Origin: GCA-016699895 sp964633435
Lineage (GTDB): Bacteria; Patescibacteriota; Saccharimonadia; Saccharimonadales; Saccharimonadaceae
Length of the DNA: 64,000 nt
Assembly (NCBI GenBank): GCA_964633435.1
Contig: CAZWHA010000001.1
Location: 186,001 to 250,000, forward strand
Direction: 5' to 3'
Translations under genes and position numbers: made by a program
The notes under the pieces: model-generated
What the model saw: only the letters and a program-made list of their open reading frames with translations
The model's database searches: none
What the model was told of the DNA's origin: nothing
Shown: piece by piece, positions 1 through 8,647 of the stretch
How positions within the stretch are numbered: position 1 is the first letter of the stretch
Layout: the number at the start of each line of letters is the position of its first letter

Positions 1-1
1 C

Positions 2-70
2 GGCTTCTACATGCTGATGAGTGGTGCTCTGAATATCGGTTTGGCATTTCGTGTGCGTAGCTCTGAATAA
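2..70 (+). CDS. 3' end of a truncated gene, possibly a small membrane protein
   Basis: The reading frame beginning at base 2 runs open to a TAA at 68-70 and gives about 22 residues, partly hydrophobic (FYMLMSGALNIGLAF) with a basic/polar end. It is followed by a clear terminator at 91-117, which supports this being the end of a real + strand transcript. Frame 1 also stays open to a TAG at 58-60, so the frame choice is an inference. The family cannot be named. Confidence 0.4.
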   Translation, partial: GFYMLMSGALNIGLAFRVRSSE

Positions 71-90
71 ATAACTGAAAAAACTGCTAA

Positions 91-117
91 ACAGGCGAGT
101 AGAGCTCGCCTGTTTTT
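91..117 (+). terminator. Intrinsic terminator
   Basis: ACAGGCGAG (91-99) pairs perfectly with CTCGCCTGT (105-113) around a 5-base loop and runs into TTTTT. It ends the transcript entering from the left edge and separates it from the FMN reductase gene. Confidence 0.85.
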
Positions 118-180
118 CGGTAACTGTGGTATCATAGTAGCGAAATAATGATAAAACTTTTCGCTAAATAAAGGAGGAAA

Positions 181-708
181 ATGAAGAAAGTATTAGTCGT
201 GATCGGTAGCGCCAGGAAAGGTCGTGTCGCCGACAAAGTAACGGCGCTTGTTAATGCAGACTTAGGAAATCGCGAGGATATCACGGTCGAAACTGTTGAT
301 TTGGCCGAGCTGAAGCTGCCGTTTTTTGACAATGAGCATGCGCCGTCTAATCCGGATTACAAGGTCGAAAACGAAATCGTTCGCGAGTGGGGTAACCTAG
401 TTAGCGGCTCGGATATTGTTGTGCTGGTGACTCCAGAATACAATCACAACCTATCTGCTATTGAAAAGAACGCTATCGATTCACTGTTTGCGGAATGGAA
501 TGACAAGTCAGTCATCGTCGTGTCCTATGGTTGGTCGGGTGGCTCCAAGGCCGTCGCGGCTATTCGCGAACTAGCGCCAGTGGTAAAAATGAACCTAGAG
601 TCAACTGCCGAACTGTTCTTTATGAAAGATCTGCAGCTAGATGGCACGATGATTGACGGTGGCGAAGCGACCAGCAAGGTTGCAGCGGCGTTAGATGTGA
701 TTAGCTAG
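181..708 (+). CDS. NAD(P)H-dependent FMN reductase family protein
   Basis: A 175-residue protein of the NADPH-dependent FMN reductase family (flavodoxin fold, PF03358 type). These enzymes reduce flavin or quinone with NAD(P)H in the cytoplasm. Visible are the N-terminal phosphate-binding loop VIGSARKGR (residues 8-16), the TPEYNHNLS signature (84-92) that lines the flavin site, and the SYGWSGGSKA stretch (115-124). Length is normal for the family. The start is fixed by a strong Shine-Dalgarno AGGAGGA 4-9 nt upstream. A TATCAT -10 candidate lies at 130-135, so unlike many neighbours this mRNA has a leader. The physiological substrate cannot be read from sequence. Confidence 0.85.
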   Translation: MKKVLVVIGSARKGRVADKVTALVNADLGNREDITVETVDLAELKLPFFDNEHAPSNPDYKVENEIVREWGNLVSGSDIVVLVTPEYNHNLSAIEKNAIDSLFAEWNDKSVIVVSYGWSGGSKAVAAIRELAPVVKMNLESTAELFFMKDLQLDGTMIDGGEATSKVAAALDVIS

Positions 709-756
709 GCCGTTTCTGTCTGTGCACTGAGAGTGTTTATGCTACAATGTTCTCAT

Positions 757-2523
757 ATGAAGCGAATACTTTTCGTGATCTTGACGGCTACAGTATCACT
801 ATTAACGAGCACTGGACTAACGACGACTGTTCGAGCTAATGACCTGAACGCCTTTACGATATCCAGTTACCATATCAACTATCATTTAAGTCGCGATAAC
901 GAACGGCGATCGATGTTGACGACCAACGAAATTATTACCGCAGAATTCCCGGCGGTGGGCAGCGTCAATCATGGTATCGAGCGTTATATCCCGACTGATT
1001 ATGATGGCCATTCGACCAGCTTAAACATTACCGCGGTCCAGGACGGTTCGGGGGCGAATCGTCATTACACCACATATCAGAGTGGCGACTATACTGTGCT
1101 GCGGATTGGCGACGCCGATGCCTATGTTTATGGTAGTCAAACGTACAATATTACCTATCAGCAACGCGATGTCACCAAATTTTTTGCTGATACTGGCCGT
1201 GACGAATTCTACTGGGATACTAATGGTACGGCTTGGGCTGTGCCTATCAATTCACTAGACGTCCAGCTAAAAGTTGACGCTGACCTGGTCGAATCACTCA
1301 GCGGACATACGACATGTTATCAGGGGCAATACCAAGCGTCCACTACCTGTATACTAACACAAGATGGCGCAACGTTGACGGCTGCGGCAAAAAATCTAGC
1401 GGCAGGTGATAATATTACGGTCGCAGTTGGATTTCACAAAGGCACGTTTGGCGTGTATCAGCAATCTCTCTCTGAAAAAGTAATGATGTACTGGCAGTGG
1501 TTGCAATTAGCGACACTGCCGCTGGCGTTCGCCATGTTAGTCATAGCTATCGTCAAGGTTGTCGCCATATCGACTCGCCGAAAAGAGCTCGGTACAATCA
1601 TTCCAGAATACACTCCGCCCGCTAATGCTAGCGTTACTGTGGTGGCAGACATGGTATATTCCAACAAAGCCTTTGCAGCACAGCTAGTTGATTTGGCGGT
1701 ACGGCATTTCATCACGATTTACGAAACTAGGCCAAAAAGTCTGTTTCGGCCAGCCGAATATACATTCAAAATCATGCGTCCAATCGGTCAGTTACTGCGG
1801 TCCGAGGAGCAGGAAATCCTAAAAGACCTGTTCGGTACTACCGAGGTCGGCAGAGAAGTGAATACCAAGGATCTGACGAAAAATATATCGATTGCAACCA
1901 AGCTGCGGGACAATCCTATGAAAACGAGAGTGTTGATGGATATCAACTATGGTCTAAAGGTCAAAGACAAGGCTGCGGCAAAACGGATCTATCGGCTCGG
2001 CCACGTAGCGTTAATCCTCGGTATTATCTCTGTCAGTATCCCGCTCTTTGTCATCGCGATCACTATCTATATTCTCGGCTATAGTATGCGGGTGCTGACC
2101 GACGAAGGATTGAAATTGAAACGATATTTGCTGGGGCTCAAAATGTATATATCGGTTGCTGAAATTGAACGCCTGCGGATGCTGCAGAGCCCAGAAGGTG
2201 CCGAAAAATCTGGGGTTGATCCAAATGATTCGAAACAAATGGTCAAGCTCTATGAACGTTTACTGCCCTATGCGATTTTATTCGGTCAGGAAAAGGAGTG
2301 GAATCAACGACTCGGTCAGTTATACGAATCATCTCAGGCTTCGCCCGACTGGTTTAGCGGTTCGAATTTTGCAACATTCAGCGCCGTAGCCTTTGCTCAG
2401 TCATTAAATACCATGACAACTTCGATTAATTCCAGTGGCGCTAGTTCGTCCTCTTCGGGCGGTTCGGGCGGCGGCGGTTTCTCCGGTGGTGGAGGCGGCG
2501 GCGGAGGCGGTGGTGGTTGGTAA
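757..2523 (+). CDS. DUF2207-type membrane protein with Gly-rich tail
   Basis: About 588 residues. A signal peptide (MKRILFVILTATVSLL...) is followed by a beta-rich extracytoplasmic domain (about 30-240), a membrane segment near 245-270, a cytoplasmic part, a second hydrophobic pair near 414-445, and a C-terminal Ser/Gly tail ending in an almost pure Gly run and a final Trp. This layout is that of DUF2207 (predicted membrane) proteins, which are common in reduced bacteria and have no assigned reaction. I prefer ATG 757 to the upstream ATG 733. A TACAAT box (743-748) ends 8 nt before it, and the upstream start would lie inside the promoter. The short gap to ftsK contains ftsK's own promoter. 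Confidence 0.75.
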   Translation: MKRILFVILTATVSLLTSTGLTTTVRANDLNAFTISSYHINYHLSRDNERRSMLTTNEIITAEFPAVGSVNHGIERYIPTDYDGHSTSLNITAVQDGSGANRHYTTYQSGDYTVLRIGDADAYVYGSQTYNITYQQRDVTKFFADTGRDEFYWDTNGTAWAVPINSLDVQLKVDADLVESLSGHTTCYQGQYQASTTCILTQDGATLTAAAKNLAAGDNITVAVGFHKGTFGVYQQSLSEKVMMYWQWLQLATLPLAFAMLVIAIVKVVAISTRRKELGTIIPEYTPPANASVTVVADMVYSNKAFAAQLVDLAVRHFITIYETRPKSLFRPAEYTFKIMRPIGQLLRSEEQEILKDLFGTTEVGREVNTKDLTKNISIATKLRDNPMKTRVLMDINYGLKVKDKAAAKRIYRLGHVALILGIISVSIPLFVIAITIYILGYSMRVLTDEGLKLKRYLLGLKMYISVAEIERLRMLQSPEGAEKSGVDPNDSKQMVKLYERLLPYAILFGQEKEWNQRLGQLYESSQASPDWFSGSNFATFSAVAFAQSLNTMTTSINSSGASSSSSGGSGGGGFSGGGGGGGGGGGW

Positions 2524-2564
2524 ATAAGTTTTGTCCCTCGTCTCGTCAGTGTTATAATTAAACT

Positions 2565-4736
2565 ATGAGTGCCAAGAAGCGCGGGCCGGGTCGTCCGCCG
2601 AAAAATGCCAAGAAAGTTGACAGGGCTGAACACAGCGTGCCCAGCGGGTTTTGGTCACAGGTCGGCGCATTATTTCTAATTATTGTTGCCCTGATTATCA
2701 CCCTCGGTTTGTTCGATATCGGTGGTATTTTTCCGATTAGTTTTGCGGGTGGCCTGCGCTGGGTGATTGGCTGGACGGCCTTTATCGTACCGTTTGTCTT
2801 CCTGTGGCAAGCCATTCAGATTTTCCGGAGCGAGGACAATCGCTTGCCGAGTGTTATCTGGGTAGCGACGATTCTATTTACAATCTTTTTCTCTGGCCTA
2901 TTCCAGCTGTTGATTGAGGACCCGACCAAACAGGCCGAAGCTTTCGCAGGCAACGGTGGTGGTATTTTTGGCTGGATTACGGCCAGCACGCTGCTGCGTT
3001 TTCTCAGTGTGCCGATGGCTGCATTGATTTTATCAGTGCTGATCCTGGTGCTGTCGTTGTTTGTGCTCAGTGTCGAACCAAAGGTTGTTTTTGCCCGGAT
3101 ACTGAATTTTTTCCGGCGCGAAGACGCTGCGATTGACGAGCAGAATGCCAAAATTGCCAAAGGTGTCAAGATCAGCGAAGCGGTAGCGCACCAGCCCTCG
3201 AAACTGAAACTCAACAAAGGCGTAGAGACTGTCGACCTTGATAACCGGCATGACGATCTAGAATCGCGTGAAAAAACCAAGGTCAAGGTCGAGGAAAAGA
3301 CCGCACTGACCATGGCTTCGGATCCCGATTGGGAATTTCCATCACTTGATCTGCTGGCGAAAAAGCAAAACCCGGCTGATCCAGGTGACGTCAAACACAA
3401 CGCTGAAATTATTCATGATACTCTGGCCGAGTTTAATATTAACGTCGAGATGGAAGGCGCTAATATTGGTCCCAAGGTCACGCAGTATACATTGAAACCG
3501 CCGAGCGGGGTGAAGTTGTCGCGCATTACTGCCCTCGATAGTTCGCTAGCCCTCAACCTGGCTGCGCCAACGTTACGCATTGAAGCGCCAATTCCTGGTA
3601 AGCGCTCGGTTGGTATCGAGGTGCCTAACATGAAGCCAGCCGACGTGCGACTCTATGGCATTCTAAATTCCGCTGCCTGGAAGAGTGACCGTGAACCACT
3701 AGCCTTCTCGATCGGTCTCGATATTTCAGGTGATCCGGTGATTGGCGAATTAAACAAGATGCCACATGTCGTGATTGCTGGTCAAACTGGTTCCGGTAAA
3801 TCGGTGATGTTGAACTCGCTACTCTGTTCGCTATTGTATCGCAATTCGCCAGCCGACATGAAACTGATTCTGGTCGATCCGAAACAAGTTGAAATGCGAC
3901 CCTATGACGACATTCCGCATCTGTTGACGCCCGTTATCACCGAGCCGGAAAAGACGATCAGCGCCTTGAAATGGGCGGTGGGCGAAATGGAGCGGCGCTA
4001 TACCTTGCTCAGTGAAGAGCGAGTTCGTGACATCAAATCATACAATCAGAAACAGACGGGTGAAGCTATGCCATACATTGTGATTGTCATCGACGAGATG
4101 GCCGATCTGATGATGATGGCCAAGCGCGATGTCGAGGCGCTGATTGTCCGTATCGCCCAAAAAGCTCGGGCTGTTGGCATTCATTTGGTGCTGGCAACTC
4201 AGCGGCCGTCGGTCAACGTGATCACTGGCCTCATCAAAGCCAACGTACCGGCTCGAATCGCCTTTACGGTAGCGAGTCAGGTTGACTCGCGGACAATTTT
4301 GGATCAGGCCGGTGCGGAAAAGTTACTCGGTCAGGGTGATATGTTGCTGCTGACGCCGTCAATGTCGAAGCCAAAACGTGTTCAGGGCGCCTTCCTGTCA
4401 GACGAAGAAGTGGTCAAAATCACTGATTATCTTCGTATGCAGCGACCGCCTGAATACAACGCCGATATTGTGTCGCAGCAGGTGCAGATCAATGATCGCG
4501 GTGGCGTAGTGATGGACTTTGATGGGGCGGGTGATGATGAATACAAGGACGCCGTGCGCGTCGTGATCGAGGCCCGCAAAGCTAGTACCTCACTGTTGCA
4601 GCGCCGTCTCCGCATTGGCTATAGCAAGGCCGCCCGTATCATGGAGGAAATGGAAGAAAACGGTGTTATTGGCCCACAGGACGGCAGTCGTCCACGCGAT
4701 GTGCTGATTAGTTCAGTTGACGAGCTGGGGGAATAA
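2565..4736 (+). CDS. ftsK: DNA translocase FtsK/SpoIIIE
   Basis: A 723-residue septal DNA pump that moves chromosome ends through the closing septum. Four N-terminal membrane segments lie within residues 28-170, followed by a charged linker, the alpha/beta motor and a C-terminal winged-helix gamma domain (about 660-715, containing LQRRLRIGYSKAARIME) that reads polar DNA signals. Walker A is GQTGSGKS (406-413) and Walker B is IVIDEMADL (about 506-514). It is short for FtsK because the linker is small. The start is set by TTGTCC-16-TATAAT (2531-2558) with the -10 box ending 6 nt before the ATG, so the mRNA appears leaderless. dut follows directly. Confidence 0.95.
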   Translation: MSAKKRGPGRPPKNAKKVDRAEHSVPSGFWSQVGALFLIIVALIITLGLFDIGGIFPISFAGGLRWVIGWTAFIVPFVFLWQAIQIFRSEDNRLPSVIWVATILFTIFFSGLFQLLIEDPTKQAEAFAGNGGGIFGWITASTLLRFLSVPMAALILSVLILVLSLFVLSVEPKVVFARILNFFRREDAAIDEQNAKIAKGVKISEAVAHQPSKLKLNKGVETVDLDNRHDDLESREKTKVKVEEKTALTMASDPDWEFPSLDLLAKKQNPADPGDVKHNAEIIHDTLAEFNINVEMEGANIGPKVTQYTLKPPSGVKLSRITALDSSLALNLAAPTLRIEAPIPGKRSVGIEVPNMKPADVRLYGILNSAAWKSDREPLAFSIGLDISGDPVIGELNKMPHVVIAGQTGSGKSVMLNSLLCSLLYRNSPADMKLILVDPKQVEMRPYDDIPHLLTPVITEPEKTISALKWAVGEMERRYTLLSEERVRDIKSYNQKQTGEAMPYIVIVIDEMADLMMMAKRDVEALIVRIAQKARAVGIHLVLATQRPSVNVITGLIKANVPARIAFTVASQVDSRTILDQAGAEKLLGQGDMLLLTPSMSKPKRVQGAFLSDEEVVKITDYLRMQRPPEYNADIVSQQVQINDRGGVVMDFDGAGDDEYKDAVRVVIEARKASTSLLQRRLRIGYSKAARIMEEMEENGVIGPQDGSRPRDVLISSVDELGE

Positions 4737-5174
4737 ATGAAGGTCAGGATAAAGAGGGTACGAGATGACGCGCTATTACCCGAATATCAAACGACTGGGG
4801 CAGCGGGCTTTGATTTTCATGCAGCAACCACCGAACCGGTGGTGATCAAGCCGGGTGCTATGGAGATCGTCTCAACTGGGGTAGCGGTTGAAATTCCGAT
4901 GGGCTATGAATTGCAGATTCGCCCGCGCAGCGGCCTAGCCTTTAAACACCGAGTTTTACCGGTCAACGCGATCGGTACGATTGATGCTGATTATCGTGGT
5001 GAAATGATGATCGGCCTCGTGAACAACGGTATTGCTGATTTTGCAATAGAGCCAGGCATGCGTATCGCCCAAGGTATCGTTGCTAAACACGAGACGGTCG
5101 ACTGGGAAGAGGTTGCAGAGCTGTCGGACACCGATCGGGGTACTGGCGGATTTGGTAGTACTGGCGGCATATGA
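4737..5174 (+). CDS. dut: Deoxyuridine 5'-triphosphate nucleotidohydrolase (dUTPase)
   Basis: A 145-residue trimeric dUTPase that hydrolyses dUTP to dUMP and PPi, keeping uracil out of DNA. All five motifs are present: AAGFDFHA, RPRSGLAF, NAIGTIDADYRGEM with the catalytic Asp, RIAQGIV, and the C-terminal DRGTGGFGSTG arm that closes over the substrate. The ATG follows the ftsK stop immediately (TAAATGA), and its own end overlaps the next gene by ATGA, so translation is probably coupled. With MutM and the uracil-DNA glycosylase at 22 kb it forms a DNA-sanitation set. Confidence 0.95.
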   Translation: MKVRIKRVRDDALLPEYQTTGAAGFDFHAATTEPVVIKPGAMEIVSTGVAVEIPMGYELQIRPRSGLAFKHRVLPVNAIGTIDADYRGEMMIGLVNNGIADFAIEPGMRIAQGIVAKHETVDWEEVAELSDTDRGTGGFGSTGGI

Positions 5175-5758
5175 TAAAAGCAATTATTTTTGACCATTTT
5201 GGTGTACTGGTCGATTCAGTATATGATACGCTCTATGCTGATCTGCCGGATAAGGATAGGCAGCTAGCTCGCTCAATTGGCGCTGCGGCTGATAGGGGTG
5301 AAATTACAAACACCGAGCGAGACGAGCAGATTCTGCCGTTTCTCGGCGGTAGTCGAGCTAGGATTGAGGCTGCACATGCAAGAGCTCGTCGTAATGATGA
5401 ATTACTATCATTTGTTCTAGAGCTTCGCCGGAATTATAAGGTTAGCATGCTCAGCAATGCAGCGGGCGGACTAGTCGAAAGCTTCTTTTCGCCTAGCGAT
5501 ATGAAAACCTATTTTGATGATGTGGTATTGTCGTACAATGTTCGCTTAATCAAGCCAGACAAAGAGATCTATCGACTTGCTGCCGAACGCCTAGGTGTTA
5601 TCCCGCATGAATGCGTGTTTGTTGACGACGCCAGTCGTAATACTATGGGCGCCGAAACTGCTGGCATGCACGCTATTGTCTATAGAGATGTGCTAACTCT
5701 GAAATCAGATCTCGCGAAGGTTATTGAGGACGAACATGCCCGAATTGCCCGAAGTTGA
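5171..5758 (+). CDS. HAD-superfamily hydrolase
   Basis: 195 residues. HAD motif I is FDHFGVLVDS, with Asp8 as the expected nucleophile and Phe, not Asp, at +2, as in haloacid-dehalogenase-like members rather than classical phosphatases. Motif II is SMLSNA, motif III IKPDKEIY, motif IV CVFVDDASRN. The helical cap is inserted after motif I. The substrate is unknown. Because the second motif I Asp is absent, phosphatase activity should not be assumed. The gene overlaps dut by 4 nt at its start and mutM by 23 nt at its end, so the three are one translational unit. Confidence 0.8.
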   Translation: MIKAIIFDHFGVLVDSVYDTLYADLPDKDRQLARSIGAAADRGEITNTERDEQILPFLGGSRARIEAAHARARRNDELLSFVLELRRNYKVSMLSNAAGGLVESFFSPSDMKTYFDDVVLSYNVRLIKPDKEIYRLAAERLGVIPHECVFVDDASRNTMGAETAGMHAIVYRDVLTLKSDLAKVIEDEHARIARS

Positions 5759-6623
5759 GACTATACGACGTGGTTTAGGGCCGATACTGATTGGCCGGCA
5801 GATTATAGACGTCATTGTCTTGAACGAAAAGTCTTTTCACGGCTCAACTAACGATGCGTCACAGTTTATAGCTGGGGCAACAATCACAGAGGTGCGTCGC
5901 CGAGCAAAAGTGCTGATTGTAGACCTGTCAACAGACTATTCATTAGTAATCCATCTGAAAATGACTGGTCAGATCGTTGTACGCGGTACGAACAACTGGG
6001 CTGGCGGTCACCCAAACGAATCATTCGTCGAAGATCTACCAAATAAATCAACGAGGGCCTACTTCACCTTTGATGATGGTACGAAATTATTTTTCAATGA
6101 TCAGCGTAAATTTGGTTGGATAAAACTACTACCGACAGTCACGATTAACGAGTTATCATTCATCAGTAAACTCGGTCCAGAACCGTTAACCGGCAGTCCT
6201 TTAGAGGAATTCCTAACGAGAGTGAGGCGTCGTAATAAGACCACGATCAAGGCGGCCATTTTGGATCAATCGGTCATTGCTGGTATCGGTAATATTTATG
6301 CCGATGAAGCATTATGGATAGCTAAGATTCATCCATTAACCAGAGTCCGCGATCTGAGCGATGGTCAGCTCGGGACTGTCCTGCAAGGTGCTATCCAGGC
6401 TATGACTGCATCTCTCGAATCTGGTGGTAGCACTATGCAAAATTATGTCAAAGCTGATGGATCCAGGGGTAATTATCTCGACTTATTTGCTAATGTGTTC
6501 CGTCGCGAGGGCTTGGCTTGCCCACGCTGCGGTAGTATCATCGAAAAAATCCGGGTAGCTGGCCGCGGTACACATATTTGTCCCTATTGCCAACCGACAC
6601 CCACTGAACCTATAGACAAATAA
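5736..6623 (+). CDS. mutM: Formamidopyrimidine-DNA glycosylase (Fpg/MutM)
   Basis: A 295-residue bifunctional glycosylase/AP lyase that removes 8-oxoguanine and formamidopyrimidines. The start is fixed by chemistry: the mature protein must begin PELPEVE, with the N-terminal Pro as Schiff-base nucleophile and Glu next to it. ATG 5736 therefore replaces the upstream ATG 5724. The conserved Lys lies in HLKMTGQ, and the C-terminal zinc finger is CPRC...CPYC (about 262-285). The start lies inside the HAD gene, indicating coupled expression with dut and HAD. Confidence 0.95.
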   Translation: MPELPEVETIRRGLGPILIGRQIIDVIVLNEKSFHGSTNDASQFIAGATITEVRRRAKVLIVDLSTDYSLVIHLKMTGQIVVRGTNNWAGGHPNESFVEDLPNKSTRAYFTFDDGTKLFFNDQRKFGWIKLLPTVTINELSFISKLGPEPLTGSPLEEFLTRVRRRNKTTIKAAILDQSVIAGIGNIYADEALWIAKIHPLTRVRDLSDGQLGTVLQGAIQAMTASLESGGSTMQNYVKADGSRGNYLDLFANVFRREGLACPRCGSIIEKIRVAGRGTHICPYCQPTPTEPIDK

Positions 6624-6667
6624 TTACGGTTGTGGTATAACGGGAGAGTAAGTTAAAGACATACACT

Positions 6668-7198
6668 ATGGCCATAGATGTAGGAATCATCCCAACTGCT
6701 ATCGCCGACAGATCGCCGGATAACTTTGATGGGGGGGGGTCGGCGAGAGATGAGATTGTCCGGTGGGACGCCCATGCTGGCCAGTATGATCGATATCAAC
6801 TAGCAGCCCTAGCTGCTCGTCTCGCGAACGGCCTCGACCTTACAGAAAGAGCAGCTATTATTGGCTTCGTTCGGGCTCGGCGGGAATCACTCCTCGCAAC
6901 GCTTCGCGAACAGTATTATCCAGACGAAACCGCTGGCACCGAACAGGACCAGGCTGAAGCGAAAGCTTCTAATGCTCATAACGACGCCACCTTTACCGAG
7001 ACGCCGGTGATGCCACAATATGCCATTTTGGGATTGCTCTATCCTAACCGCAAGGTCGGCTATCATCCAGAAGACGGCGGCGATAACGGTATGTTTGATT
7101 ATTCTGACGATCAAAAGGCGATTGCCGCCCTGGCCATTAATACGGGCCAGTTGCCCGATTTCATGCTACCGTCAAAATCCAGTACAATAGAGGGGTGA
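6668..7198 (+). CDS. Hypothetical protein with a G9 tract near its 5' end
   Basis: A 176-residue soluble acidic protein that I do not recognise. It has no signal peptide or membrane segment. The middle part is rich in Ala and Arg, and the C-terminal half contains LLYPNRKVGYHPEDGG. Codons 22-24 are GGG GGG GGG, part of a run of nine G (6731-6739). A gain or loss of one G would truncate the protein early, so this may be a contingency (phase-variable) frame. Its stop overlaps the holA start (GTGA), but holA also has its own promoter. Possible -10 boxes are TATAAC (6636) and TACACT directly before the ATG, and no strong ribosome site is seen. Confidence 0.65.
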   Translation: MAIDVGIIPTAIADRSPDNFDGGGSARDEIVRWDAHAGQYDRYQLAALAARLANGLDLTERAAIIGFVRARRESLLATLREQYYPDETAGTEQDQAEAKASNAHNDATFTETPVMPQYAILGLLYPNRKVGYHPEDGGDNGMFDYSDDQKAIAALAINTGQLPDFMLPSKSSTIEG

Positions 7199-8118
7199 TT
7201 TACCTTTATTATGGCGAGAATGATTTGCTGCGCAAACGTGCCGTTGATGAATTGACGACGGCTTTTGCGGCGAAATACGGTGCTGACGCGGTCGATCAGA
7301 TTACCTGTAGTGATATCGAGCCGCAGCGAATAATCGCCGACATTGTCAATGCTAATTTGTTCGCACCTGAACGCTTACTATTGCTAGAGGACATCGATCG
7401 GAACAGTGCTGCATGGGTGCTGCTGGGTGAGAATCTGGGGCGGGTAGCTGACGGAACGTCGCTCATGATTGCCGCTGCCTCGCCAGATAAACGCACGAGA
7501 ACGTTCAAGGCACTAAAAGCAGTCGCCACTGTCAAGGAATTTCAGCTACTAAAGGGCCGAGAACTTGCCGAGTGGCTGGGACGTGAGCTGGCGGCAAACG
7601 GTCTCGAGTACCAATCGGCAGCAATCGACGAGTTGATAGCGGCTACCAGCGGTGATCAATGGCGACTGGCGACTGAGGTCGCGAAATTGCGGACATTGGA
7701 CCAGGTAGTAACTGTCCAGTTAATCCGTAATTACGTTGAACCAAATCTCGAGGCTAACGCGTTTACGATTTTTGAACAGGCCTTGATGGGCCGGCATGAA
7801 ACAGCCCTTGCTGAACTGGCCAAATTGGCCGAGCTAGAGGACCCGAACAAATTTATGGGATTGCTCGCTAGCCAAGCTTTTGCTCTGGCTGCAGTGGTGC
7901 ATGGTGCCGGCCAGAACGACCTTGCCTCCAGATTAAAAATCCATCCTTTCCAGTTGTCGAAAATGGGCGATCTGGCGCGGCGATTGGGTGATAGCACCGA
8001 GCAAAAAGCTCGCATCAAACAGATCGCCACATCTCTGGCGTCAGCTGATGCCAACATTAAATTATCTCGTCCAGCCGAAGCCTGGGCGTTGATTGCGGCG
8101 ACCCTTGGTCGAATCTAA
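7195..8118 (+). CDS. holA: DNA polymerase III delta subunit (clamp-loader subunit)
   Basis: A 307-residue delta subunit that opens the beta sliding clamp as part of the clamp loader. The N-terminal MIYLYYGENDLLRKRAVDEL strand-turn-helix with the IYLYYGEN start is typical. So are the central LLLLEDIDR region and the helical C-terminal collar domain containing FLMGLLASQ-like residues (KFMGLLASQAFAL) and ending SRPAEAWALI. The start is GTG, supported by TACAAT (7183-7188) ending 6 nt upstream, which is the leaderless spacing seen across the window. It overlaps the preceding gene by 4 nt. Confidence 0.9.
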   Translation: MIYLYYGENDLLRKRAVDELTTAFAAKYGADAVDQITCSDIEPQRIIADIVNANLFAPERLLLLEDIDRNSAAWVLLGENLGRVADGTSLMIAAASPDKRTRTFKALKAVATVKEFQLLKGRELAEWLGRELAANGLEYQSAAIDELIAATSGDQWRLATEVAKLRTLDQVVTVQLIRNYVEPNLEANAFTIFEQALMGRHETALAELAKLAELEDPNKFMGLLASQAFALAAVVHGAGQNDLASRLKIHPFQLSKMGDLARRLGDSTEQKARIKQIATSLASADANIKLSRPAEAWALIAATLGRI

Positions 8119-8167
8119 AAGCTCGCCAGGACAGAAGGCCGTGACGAGCTAGTAATTGGCAGGCAGC

Positions 8168-8557
8168 TTAGGCTTTTTTAGCAGCGGGTTTTTTGGCCGG
8201 CGCTTTCTTGGCAGTAGTTGCGGCCTTGGCTGGCGCCTTTTTAGCAGCTGGCTTGGTAGTGGCAGTTTTGGTTGCAGGGGTTTTAGCGGCTGCTTTCTTG
8301 CCGGCGGGTACCTTGACCCCAGCAGCTTTGGCGGCTGCTGACAAATGTGACATACGGCGAGCGGCGGCGGCTTTGGTTAGCACGTTTTTCTTGACCGCGG
8401 TGTCGATTTTACTCTGAACCTCGCGCAAGCTGTCAAAAGTTGGCTTGGCCTCAAATGCCTTAACAGCGGTGCGCAGTGCGCGCTTGGTGCGCAGATTCTG
8501 CGCGTAGCGCTTTTGGTCTTGGCGCATTTTTTTAACTGCTGATTTGATAATCGGCAT
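8168..8557 (-). CDS. rpsT: 30S ribosomal protein S20 with a long Lys/Ala-rich tail
   Basis: Residues 1-84 (MPIIKSAVKKMRQDQKRY...) are a normal S20, which binds 16S rRNA early in 30S assembly. Residues from about 85 to 129 form an extra low-complexity tail of AAK/PAKKA-type repeats that resembles histone H1 C-termini. Normal S20 is about 85-90 residues, so the tail is an addition of about 45 residues. The start is preceded by AAAGGAG at good spacing. A TATAAT -10 box (8617-8622 on the minus strand) gives a leader of about 50 nt, consistent with the leader-based autoregulation known for S20 elsewhere (inference). Confidence 0.93.
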   Translation of the reverse strand: MPIIKSAVKKMRQDQKRYAQNLRTKRALRTAVKAFEAKPTFDSLREVQSKIDTAVKKNVLTKAAAARRMSHLSAAAKAAGVKVPAGKKAAAKTPATKTATTKPAAKKAPAKAATTAKKAPAKKPAAKKA

Positions 8558-8647
8558 AGAATTACTCCTTTCGCGGCGATCCTAGGACCGTAGACGCGTT
8601 ATCGTTTAACCTCGCGATTATACAGCAAAATTGCCCAGAGGTCAAAT

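Noticed and set aside
2397..2633. Minus-strand ORF with a poly-Pro stretch
   Set aside because: It is the mirror image of the Gly-rich tail of the DUF2207 gene and crosses into ftsK, so it is a shadow frame.
8120..8150. AGCTCG...CGAGCT pairing between holA and rpsT as a terminator
   Set aside because: The stem is only six bases with a long loop and no following T run, so I did not list it.
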